Part shown: piece by piece, positions 1-5,075 of the stretch
How positions within the stretch are numbered: position 1 is the first letter of the stretch
Layout of the letters: each line of letters begins with the position of its first letter
Program-made: the position numbers and the translations under genes
Notes under the pieces: generated by a model
Told to the model about the DNA's origin: nothing
Databases searched by the model: none
Seen by the model: only the letters and a program-made list of their open reading frames with translations
Assembly: GCA_030037185.1 (NCBI GenBank)
Contig: JASHRR010000633.1
Location: 1-5,168, forward strand
Source of the DNA: Xanthobacteraceae bacterium
Lineage (GTDB): Bacteria > Pseudomonadota > Alphaproteobacteria > Rhizobiales > Xanthobacteraceae
DNA: 5,168 nt
Direction of reading: 5' to 3'

Positions 1-2
1 CT

Positions 3-734
3 CTTGATCGCGCGAGCTATCCCTACGACGGCCGTTTTGTCCTCAATCTTTCAGACGGCGAACGTGTCAGTGCGCGCTCGGTGGTGATTGCTAGCGGGGC
101 GCGCTACCGGCGACCGGCGGTTCCGAAGCTTGAAGCCTTCGAAGGCGCGAGCGTGCATTATTGGGCTTCGCCTCTCGAGGCAAGGCTGTGCGCCGGGCAG
201 GAGGTGGCGCTGGTCGGCGCGGGCAACTCGGCCGGTCAGGCCGTGGTTTATCTGGCGAGCCAGGTGAGAAAGGTCTGGCTCCTCGTCCGCGGCCCGAGCT
301 TGGCAGCGAAGATGTCGCGCTATCTCGTCGACCGCATTTGCGGACTTGCGAACGTAAAGGTGCTCACCCAGACGGGCATCAGCGGCCTCGAAGGCAGCGG
401 CGGCGTGCTCGAGGCGGTGCGCTGGCGCGGTCCGTCGGGCGAAGAAGAGCGGCGGCCGGTGCGCCATCTCTTCCTGTTCATCGGCGCCGACCCCAATACC
501 GACTGGCTCAACGGCTCAGGCGTGGCGCTCGACCAGAAGGGCTTCGTGTTGACTGGCAGCGGGGGGGACCAGGCGAGCCGGCCGTTGGAGACAAGCGTGC
601 GCGGCGTGTTCGCCATTGGCGACGTCCGCTCGGGTTCGATCAAGAGGGTCGCCGCCGCGGTTGGCGAGGGCGCCCAGGTTGTGGCAACGCTCCACACCTT
701 CCTGGCCAATGCTCAGCGACCGCTCGGCAGGTGA
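3..734 (+). CDS. Thioredoxin-reductase-like FAD/NAD(P)H oxidoreductase, 5'-truncated by window edge
   Basis: The reading frame is open from base 3, so the N-terminus lies outside the window; 243 residues are visible and the GTG at 81 is only an internal valine. Visible motifs, numbered from base 3: the end of the FAD domain with VVIASGA (27-33), an NADPH-binding Rossmann loop GAGNSAG (72-78), and the C-terminal FAD-contact motif GDVRSGSIKRVA with D207, followed by the GEGA helix. This order is that of the class II pyridine-nucleotide disulfide reductase fold. A whole thioredoxin reductase is about 320 residues, so roughly 75 residues of this domain are missing. Many close relatives in alphaproteobacteria carry an extra N-terminal cyclic-nucleotide-binding or response-regulator domain; whether this one does cannot be seen. 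The active-site CxxC of true thioredoxin reductases, expected just before the NADPH loop, is replaced by WASP (about 54-57), so disulfide reduction of thioredoxin is doubtful. The electron acceptor is unknown. It is probably cytosolic. Confidence 0.9.
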   Translation, partial: LDRASYPYDGRFVLNLSDGERVSARSVVIASGARYRRPAVPKLEAFEGASVHYWASPLEARLCAGQEVALVGAGNSAGQAVVYLASQVRKVWLLVRGPSLAAKMSRYLVDRICGLANVKVLTQTGISGLEGSGGVLEAVRWRGPSGEEERRPVRHLFLFIGADPNTDWLNGSGVALDQKGFVLTGSGGDQASRPLETSVRGVFAIGDVRSGSIKRVAAAVGEGAQVVATLHTFLANAQRPLGR

Positions 735-877
735 GACGACCCGACGTTTGAATGCGCTCGGTGGGGCGATGCGTGGTCTGGCATTGCGCCGCTGCGCGTT
801 CGTCGGTTGACCGCGCCGCAATCGCGCTGCAAGTTTTAGATTCGACACGGTCGCGAGACGATGGCGCCAACTTCGGT

Positions 878-892
878 GCTGGCTGAGCCAGC
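878..892. repeat. Short perfect inverted repeat (6-bp stem, 3-base loop)
   Basis: GCTGGC-TGA-GCCAGC is a perfect hairpin, 143 bases after the flavoprotein stop. No T-run follows it, so it is not a classical intrinsic terminator. A second small hairpin, GATCC-GGG-GGATC, follows at 902-914. In a GC-rich gap, short stems like these can arise by chance. They could help end transcription of the flavoprotein gene or belong to mobile-element debris. Confidence 0.3.
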
Positions 893-907
893 TATGCAGG
901 TGATCCG

Positions 908-935
908 GGGGATCTCAAAATTCCGACACCGATCG
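908..935. repeat. Motif resembling IS21-type terminal repeat; possible insertion-sequence relic
   Basis: The stretch reads a G-run, then GATCT, then CAAAATTCCGACACCGATCG at 916-935. From memory, the multiple terminal repeats of IS21-family elements in proteobacteria often have this look: a G-run followed by a 'TCAAAATTCCGACGCCGAT'-like core. A related 20-mer occurs at 2479-2498 with 17 of 20 positions identical. No istA or istB coding sequence is present in the window, so at most this is a relic or solo end. The assignment is pattern memory, not a database match. Confidence 0.25.
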
Positions 936-961
936 CGCCTCGGCTCGGTCCAATTCCACGG

Positions 962-967
962 TATGAT
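962..967 (+). promoter_or_regulatory. Candidate -10 element (TATGAT) for the DUF2188-like gene
   Basis: TATGAT matches five of six bases of the sigma-70 consensus and lies 42 bases before the ATG at 1010, which would leave a leader of about 35 bases. No good -35 box is seen 16-18 bases upstream (CTCGGC at 17 bases), so this is a weak candidate only. Confidence 0.2.
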
Positions 968-1009
968 GGATGCTATGCCAAGCCCACGCACAAGCGCGAG
1001 GATCTACAG

Positions 1010-1249
1010 ATGACCCATATAGTTTACCAAATCGTTGAACATGACGGTGGTTGGGCCTACCGCGTTGATGGGGTTATCTCGGAGACTTTTCCAAGCCACG
1101 ATGCGGCCCGCAGAGCCGCCGAGCGCGCGGCCGCGGAACAGCGCGTCCCAGGAAATACGACCGGCATCTCCTACGAGGACAAGGACGGACGCTGGCACCA
1201 GGAGCTGTCGGACGGCCGCAATCGACCAATTACCCAAGTCAAGGATTGA
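1010..1249 (+). CDS. Small DUF2188-like protein of unknown function
   Basis: This is a 79-residue protein starting at ATG, with a GAGGAT ribosome-binding site at 998-1003, six bases before the start. The layout fits the small DUF2188 type: an N-terminal strand (HIVYQIVEHDGGWAYRVDG, 3-21), an alanine/arginine-rich helix (about 29-44, SHDAARRAAERAAAEQ), then a second strand region with DKDGRWHQE (57-65) and a polar C-terminus. Known members are short bacterial proteins with a Gly-Trp in the first strand and an 'H/D-G-x' turn in the second half; their biochemical role is not established. There is no signal peptide or membrane segment, so it is expected in the cytosol. The neighbours lie 275 bases upstream and 163 bases downstream, so it is probably transcribed alone. 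The gene call is firm; the family assignment is from recognition of the pattern. Confidence 0.8.
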   Translation: MTHIVYQIVEHDGGWAYRVDGVISETFPSHDAARRAAERAAAEQRVPGNTTGISYEDKDGRWHQELSDGRNRPITQVKD

Positions 1250-1368
1250 GGTACGCGCCGCAGAGCTTGACGCTGCGCATCGGAACAAAGCCCGCCCAGA
1301 CTCAGGGGGCGCCAACGATGGCTCTAATCCCGTTCTCGTCTCAGATGGCGTTGGCCGAGAAATGCCGG

Positions 1369-1374
1369 TAAAAT
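1369..1374 (+). promoter_or_regulatory. Candidate -10 element (TAAAAT) for the small ORF at 1413
   Basis: TAAAAT matches five of six -10 consensus bases and is the only A/T-rich patch in the 1250-1412 gap. It lies 38 bases before the ATG at 1413. The -35 position at a 17-base spacing is poor (TGGCGT), so support is weak. Confidence 0.17.
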
Positions 1375-1412
1375 AGCCTTTTCTGGCGGTTTGGCAGCTA
1401 ACTGGGACTGAG

Positions 1413-1616
1413 ATGCGAGAGACTGATGCGATCGAGGCGATGTTCGAGGCCAAGCTGGCTAAGGCCGCCACAGGACCGACGGCGGAGGAGATGGCCGAGG
1501 CACTGCCCAAGACATTGGCCGAGGCGCGCGAACTCGACCGCTACCGACACCACCTCGACGTTCATGGTGGCATCGCGTTCAAAGACGGTGCCGTCACGCT
1601 CGACGATAAGACTTAG
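1413..1616 (+). CDS. Small acidic hypothetical protein
   Basis: This 67-residue ORF starts at ATG with only a weak Shine-Dalgarno-like stretch (GGGACTGAG, 1404-1412). The frame is closed upstream by a TAG at 1374, so the start is well bounded. Residues 1-45 are rich in Ala, Glu, Lys and Leu (for example EAMFEAKLAKAA and EEMAEALPKTLAEARELDRY) and should form two or three amphipathic helices. The tail (about 50-67) contains HGGIAFKDGAVTLDD, which reads like a beta-hairpin. The protein is acidic, with no cysteine, signal peptide or membrane segment. Codon use is GC-ending and coding-like, and the competing +1-frame ORF gives an Arg/Ser-rich nonsense-type protein, which supports this frame. I do not recognise a family and assign no function. 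It could be a small conserved rhizobial protein. Confidence 0.6.
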   Translation: MRETDAIEAMFEAKLAKAATGPTAEEMAEALPKTLAEARELDRYRHHLDVHGGIAFKDGAVTLDDKT

Positions 1617-1819
1617 CCATCAGTCTACTTGCTACCGCCCGGCCCCGACGTCCTTGCGTGGTTGGTATCAGGTTCGCAGAGCCGCAGCTGCCGCCACAGA
1701 GCGACGTTTCCTCACGGGAGGACACATCGGCGATCCGCAAGTTGACTACCGATACTGAAAGCTCGCACAGTAACGTCATTGCGGCGCCTCGCCTGCGGCT
1801 GTAAGTCATCTTGGTTCAC

Positions 1820-1825
1820 AAGGAG
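1820..1825 (+). promoter_or_regulatory. Strong ribosome-binding site of the RidA-like gene
   Basis: AAGGAG lies six bases before the ATG at 1832. It is the best Shine-Dalgarno match in the window and fixes the start, placing the twin-arginine motif at residues 16-17, as expected for a Tat signal. Confidence 0.8.
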
Positions 1826-1831
1826 TAACCT

Positions 1832-2359
1832 ATGTCCCGCGAAATCGAATCCCCTTCCTCCGAGCCGGTCGCCTCCCGCCGCGAATTTGTCGCTGCCGTC
1901 ACGGTCGCGGCTACCGTCGGCACGACCGGTGCCGCGCAGGCGCAAACGCCTGCAAACCCGCTGCGGTATTCAAACCCTGACGGCATGACGAAGCCGACCG
2001 CCTACAGCCAAGTGGTCGAGGTCAACGGACCGCATCGGATCGTTTTCATCGCCGGCCAGACCGGCGTCGATTCGAGCGGCAAGGCGGCGCAGGGTTTTCG
2101 CGCCCAGGCAATGCAGGTCTTTGAAAATATCAAGACCGCGCTCAACTCCGTCGGCGGCGACTTCGAGCATGTCGTCAAGATCACGACCTATCTCACAGAC
2201 ATCGAGCAGAACGCCGACGCCTACCGTGATGTGCGCGCCTCCTTTTTCGCAAACAAGGCGACGCTGCCCGCCTCGACCCTGGTGCAGGTAACGCGGCTCG
2301 CCAATCCTTCGTATCTCATCGAAGTGGAAACGATGGCGGTTCTGCCGCCAAAGGCTTAG
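1832..2359 (+). CDS. RidA/YjgF/UK114-family protein with Tat signal peptide
   Basis: This 175-residue protein has two parts. Residues 1-37 form a twin-arginine signal: SRREF at 15-19 with R16-R17, a mild Ala/Val/Thr hydrophobic stretch (20-34), and an AQA cleavage site with the cut likely after A37. Residues 44-173 are a full-length RidA domain (the cytosolic family is about 130 residues). They include the IAGQTGVD strand (73-80), FRAQAMQVFENIKTAL (89-104), the VVKITTYLTDI core (114-124) and a C-terminal IEVETMAV strand (163-170). RidA proteins form trimers with ligand sites between subunits; the founding members hydrolyse reactive enamines/imines such as 2-aminoacrylate, using an arginine (R105 in E. 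coli RidA). Here the matching motif is LPASTLVQV, so S148 stands in place of that arginine, as in Rid subgroups without proven deaminase activity. The protein is probably folded in the cytosol and exported to the periplasm. Its substrate is unknown. It appears monocistronic. Confidence 0.92.
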   Translation: MSREIESPSSEPVASRREFVAAVTVAATVGTTGAAQAQTPANPLRYSNPDGMTKPTAYSQVVEVNGPHRIVFIAGQTGVDSSGKAAQGFRAQAMQVFENIKTALNSVGGDFEHVVKITTYLTDIEQNADAYRDVRASFFANKATLPASTLVQVTRLANPSYLIEVETMAVLPPKA

Positions 2360-2372
2360 GCTGTTTCCGCCG

Positions 2373-2403
2373 GCGCGCCATTCATGCCGGCATCACGGCG
2401 CGC
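2373..2403 (+). terminator. GC-rich stem-loop after the RidA-like gene (possible terminator)
   Basis: GCGCGCC at 2373-2379 pairs with GGCGCGC at 2397-2403 in a 7-bp stem. Between them sits the perfect palindrome ATGCCGGCAT (2384-2393), which can form a small inner hairpin. The structure begins 13 bases after the stop codon. No U-run follows, so it is at best an atypical terminator or an mRNA 3'-end stabiliser. Confidence 0.35.
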
Positions 2404-2478
2404 GGCCTGCCTGCCGGGCTGCCGCGGGTACTCCCCCGCGCGCTGCTCATCGCGTCGCCGATCCTGGCTGATCGTTTC

Positions 2479-2498
2479 CAAAATTCGGACCCAGATCG
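2479..2498. repeat. Second copy of the 20-base motif seen at 916-935
   Basis: CAAAATTCGGACCCAGATCG matches the 916-935 sequence at 17 of 20 positions without gaps. Both copies are in non-coding gaps, in the same orientation, with a GATC a few bases upstream. They may be scattered remnants of the same mobile element or a coincidence. Confidence 0.25.
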
Positions 2499-2699
2499 AT
2501 GATGTTGTCGAACATCGTAAATCCCATGAGTTGAGTAGCATTGCCTTAGGAGCAACGTTGGGCGGACTTCACTGATGCGGCTCATTCGAGAGAACCAACG
2601 GGCAGCGACGTCCCCGCCGGGGGGGCGAGAAGCCGCCGCCGACGTGAGCAAATAAAGGTCTGCTGGCATGGTGTTTGCTTGTTGGACAGGGGCGCCGTC

Positions 2700-2768
2700 A
2701 TGTCGACCGCAGCGACCGTGACTGTGGTCGGGGAAGGCGGCTCACCGCATCGGCGCTGGGCTCCATGA
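2700..2768 (+). CDS. Possible 22-codon leader ORF upstream of the M13 peptidase
   Basis: This ORF starts at ATG with AGGGG at 2688-2692, seven bases upstream, a better ribosome-binding site than any M13 start has. The peptide begins MSTAATVTVVGEGG and ends in HRRWAP. Its TGA at 2766-2768 overlaps the in-frame M13 ATG at 2765 as ATGA, the classic geometry of translational coupling. No run of a single amino acid codon, as in attenuator leaders, is seen. It may be chance, because the GC-rich region has many short ORFs. Confidence 0.2.
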   Translation: MSTAATVTVVGEGGSPHRRWAP

Positions 2769-2794
2769 AAGTCGCCAGTTATGGGGCAGAGACT

Positions 2795-4834
2795 ATGTTG
2801 AACCTGACCTGCCGTATCGCGGTCGTTGTTCTCATCATCTGCGCGTCGCAGAGTATTGCCCCCACGGGGCTGGCCTTGGACTACCCGCCAGCGGCGACCG
2901 CAGGCTGGGGATTCGATTTCACCGGAGCGGATTTCGCAAAGAAGCCCGGCGACGATTTTTTCCGATATGCCAACGGCGGGTGGTATGACCGCGTGGTGAT
3001 TCCCGCCGATCGCAGTTCGATTGGGCCTTCCACCCTCCTGAGCATGACCGCGGAGGCCCGTATCCGGGAGATACTCGAACAGGCGCGGCAGGGGGATGCT
3101 GCACAAGCAGATGCATCCAAGATCGGCGATTTCTATGCAGCTTTCATGGACGGCGCACGCGCCGAGGCGCTCGATGTTCGACCGATCGCTGCACTCATTG
3201 CGATGATCCGCTCTACGTCCACCCGGGCGGAATTGGTCGATCTTATGGGCGCCAGTAGCCGATCGTTTTTCGATTCCGTTTTCAGCTTGGAGATCGGTCT
3301 TCACGACCCCGTACGCGGCAGGTACGTGGTTTTGATCGGCCAAGGAGGTCTTGGGCTCGACCGTGACTACTACGTCGCGTCGAGGCTTGGCGAAAAAAAG
3401 ACACAGTACCTCAGGTACATGACGCAACTCCTCGGAATGATCGAGTGGCCGGCCCCGGCGAAAACGGCGGCCGCAATTCTCGCCTTCGAGACCGCCATTG
3501 CTCAAGTAACCTGGAGCGAAACGGAACGGAGCGACCCGAACAAGACCTACAATCCCGTCACGGTATCTGCGCTTGAGAAGTCTGCGCCGTTCCCATGGCG
3601 CCGGCTTTTGGCGAAGGCCGATCTTGGACGCATCGAGCACGTGGTTGTAGTCGAGAAAACTGCCGTTTTGAAGATCGCGGCTATCTACGCGCGCACGCCG
3701 CTCGATACGCTCAAGGCCTGGCAGGCCTTCCATCTTGCCGATGCCGCCGCACCATATCTCTCGAAGCGTTTCGTCGACGCCAATTTCGCCTTCCATGACA
3801 AATCGATGGCCGGCGTTGCCGAACAACCGGAGCGCTGGAGGCGGGCTGTCGGCGCGATCGACGACGCCATGGGGCAGGCAGTGGGGCGGGCCTATGTGGC
3901 ACGCTATTTTTCGGCCGAGACCAAGGCCCAGATCGCCCACTTGACAGCAGAACTTCGCCTGGCCCTCAAGGCACGTATCGAGCGCCTCAATTGGATGAGC
4001 CAACGGACCAAGCGCAAGGCTTTGGACAAGCTAGCCCGCCTGAATGTTAAGATCGGCTATCCGGACAAATGGCAGGACTACTCGGGCCTGGAGGTGCGGC
4101 CTGACGATCTATTCGGAAATATCCAAGCCGCCTTGAAGTTTGACTGGCTGATGAACGTCAAGCGATTGCACTCGCGCGTCGATCGCAGCGAATGGGACAC
4201 GAGCCCACAGACGGTAAATGCATTTTATGACGACGATCTCAACGAGATGATCCTTCCCGCCGGGATGCTCCAGCTCCCCTTCTTCGATCCTGGCGCTGAT
4301 CCGGCCGTCAATTACGGCGGCATGGGCGCCTTGATCGGCCACGAAATGATCCATGCGTTTGACGATCAGGGACGCAAGTATGACGGCAACGGCACACTCT
4401 CGGCCTGGTGGACGCGGGCGGACGCCCGTAAATTCAAAGCCCGCGCCGCGCAACTTGTCCGGCAATTCGATGGCTATCAGCCGCTGTCTGGTGTCCACGT
4501 GAAAGGCGATCTCACCCTGGGCGAGAACATTGCCGATCTCGCCGGTGCATTGGTTGCACTCGACGCCTATCATCATTCTCTTGGCGACAAGCCAGCGCCA
4601 GTCATCGATGGTCTCAGCGGCGACCAGCGTTTCTTTCTGAGCTATGCCCAGAGTTGGCGCGAGAAATCAACCGACGCGTCGATTCGACAACAGATAGTGT
4701 CCGATCCTCACGCACCGGAGCAGTATCGGGTCAACGGCGTGCTGCGGAATATGGACGCCTGGTACAAAGCATTCAATGTGAAGCCAAGCGATAAGCTCTA
4801 CCTTTCACCGAAGAACCGGGTGCGAATTTGGTGA
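2795..4834 (+). CDS. Secreted M13-family zinc metallopeptidase (neprilysin/PepO-like)
   Basis: This is a 679-residue gluzincin endopeptidase, the usual length for bacterial M13 enzymes, which cleave oligopeptides on the amino side of hydrophobic residues. From the ATG at 2795, residues 1-27 form a Sec signal peptide (R7, hydrophobic AVVVLIICA, possible cut after GLA). The N-terminal M13 domain follows, with PGDDFFRYANGGW at 51-63 and ADRSSIG shortly after. The catalytic domain has the substrate-backbone motif NAFY (475-478), PAGMLQLPFF, zinc site HEMIH (H516, E517, H520), ENIAD (zinc ligand E577, with D581), the catalytic histidine H639 in DPHAP and arginine R645 in QYRVNG. It ends in VRIW, like the CxxW end of neprilysin but with no cysteine there. 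Alternative starts are ATG 2765 (ten residues longer, overlapping a small ORF as ATGA) and TTG 2675 (40 residues longer, unlikely). I chose 2795 for its compact signal peptide and GGGG eight bases upstream. It is probably periplasmic. Confidence 0.95.
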   Translation: MLNLTCRIAVVVLIICASQSIAPTGLALDYPPAATAGWGFDFTGADFAKKPGDDFFRYANGGWYDRVVIPADRSSIGPSTLLSMTAEARIREILEQARQGDAAQADASKIGDFYAAFMDGARAEALDVRPIAALIAMIRSTSTRAELVDLMGASSRSFFDSVFSLEIGLHDPVRGRYVVLIGQGGLGLDRDYYVASRLGEKKTQYLRYMTQLLGMIEWPAPAKTAAAILAFETAIAQVTWSETERSDPNKTYNPVTVSALEKSAPFPWRRLLAKADLGRIEHVVVVEKTAVLKIAAIYARTPLDTLKAWQAFHLADAAAPYLSKRFVDANFAFHDKSMAGVAEQPERWRRAVGAIDDAMGQAVGRAYVARYFSAETKAQIAHLTAELRLALKARIERLNWMSQRTKRKALDKLARLNVKIGYPDKWQDYSGLEVRPDDLFGNIQAALKFDWLMNVKRLHSRVDRSEWDTSPQTVNAFYDDDLNEMILPAGMLQLPFFDPGADPAVNYGGMGALIGHEMIHAFDDQGRKYDGNGTLSAWWTRADARKFKARAAQLVRQFDGYQPLSGVHVKGDLTLGENIADLAGALVALDAYHHSLGDKPAPVIDGLSGDQRFFLSYAQSWREKSTDASIRQQIVSDPHAPEQYRVNGVLRNMDAWYKAFNVKPSDKLYLSPKNRVRIW

Positions 4835-4843
4835 GATATGCAT

Positions 4844-4879
4844 ACCACGGGCCTTGGTGAGTTTTCGGCCTTCAGTGGT
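4844..4879 (+). terminator. Possible stem-loop after the M13 gene
   Basis: ACCAC (4844-4848) pairs with GTGGT (4875-4879), and nested inside GGCC (4850-4853) pairs with GGCC (4867-4870) around a 13-base loop. It lies ten bases after the M13 stop codon. The two stems are offset by unequal bulges and no T-run follows, so its role as a terminator is weakly supported. Confidence 0.25.
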
Positions 4880-5075
4880 GCGCGCTGCGAAGCTTGACGT
4901 TGACGGCATAGTGGAATGGTTGCAACGAGCCGCCCTCGTCGACCCCGATGACTGCTCCGCCACGCAAGGCTCACCGGTCTCACCACTGCTGGCGAATCAA
5001 GTGACACCAATTGCTGGCCGCAACCCTGAAATTATCGGCGAGGCGATTATCGGCGTGATTTACCTGCAGGAATGA
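4854..5075 (+). pseudogene. Possible decayed fragment of a group II intron-type reverse transcriptase
   Basis: This 73-codon ORF can only start at TTG (4854) and has no good ribosome-binding site. Its middle, at 4965-4997, encodes QGSPVSPLLAN, close to the reverse-transcriptase motif usually written GTPQGGxxSPLLAN in group II intron maturases. Just before it, EWLQRAALVDPDD resembles the 'WLKAGVLDxDG' segment that precedes the motif in those enzymes, with about three residues (GTP) missing between. After LLAN the similarity stops: no YLHxxLD and no catalytic YADD follow. If the resemblance is real, this is a short internal scrap, not a working enzyme. It could also be a chance match in non-coding DNA. 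Confidence 0.25.

Larger units (their letters stand above)
2360..2794. other. Long intergenic gap between the RidA-like and M13 peptidase genes
   Basis: No convincing conserved gene is seen here. The gap holds a GC-rich hairpin (2373-2403), a 20-base motif at 2479-2498 related to the one at 916-935, a run of seven G near 2625, and a small ORF at 2700-2768 with a good ribosome-binding site. Short ORFs on both strands across 2382-2669 give Arg/Ser/Pro-rich translations typical of non-coding GC-rich DNA. Confidence 0.6.

Noticed and set aside
561..567. Run of seven G in the flavoprotein gene as a possible frameshift site
   Set aside because: The frame continues unchanged through the run into the expected ETSVRGVFAIGDVRSGS motif, so there is no sign of a frameshift.
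807..840. TTGACC followed by TTTAGA as a promoter for the DUF2188-like gene
   Set aside because: The spacing is 22 bases, too long for sigma-70. At 17 bases the -10 would be CAAGTT, a poor match.
1742..1776. TTGACT as a -35 box for the RidA-like gene
   Set aside because: No acceptable -10 lies 16-18 bases downstream; the nearest candidate (TAACGT) is 23 bases away.
2456..2524. Minus-strand 22-codon ORF beginning MFDNIIDLG
   Set aside because: The start is protein-like, but it is very short, has no convincing ribosome-binding site and stops early. Not enough to call a gene or a gene remnant.
2384..2575. 63-codon + strand ORF in the gap after the RidA-like gene
   Set aside because: No ribosome-binding site, the start sits inside the palindrome, and the first half is Arg/Ser/Cys/Pro-rich. 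The second half looks somewhat protein-like but matches nothing I know.
2675..2794. N-terminal extension of the M13 protein from TTG 2675
   Set aside because: It would add 40 polar, Arg-rich residues in front of a signal peptide, from a rare start codon with no ribosome-binding site. It also covers the small ORF at 2700-2768 in another frame.
2807..2845. Lipoprotein signal (Cys at residue 16) in the M13 peptidase
   Set aside because: The residues before the cysteine are LII, without the small residue required at -1 of a lipobox, so an ordinary Sec signal is more likely.
2582..4003. 473-codon open frame on the minus strand opposite the M13 gene
   Set aside because: The + strand in the same region encodes a full M13 N-terminal domain. 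The minus-strand translation is Arg/Gly/Cys-rich with no recognisable motif, which is typical of an antisense frame in GC-rich coding DNA.
4109..4576. 155-codon open frame on the minus strand inside the peptidase catalytic domain
   Set aside because: It lies exactly opposite the NAFY/HEMIH/ENIAD region, so it is an antisense shadow of conserved coding sequence.
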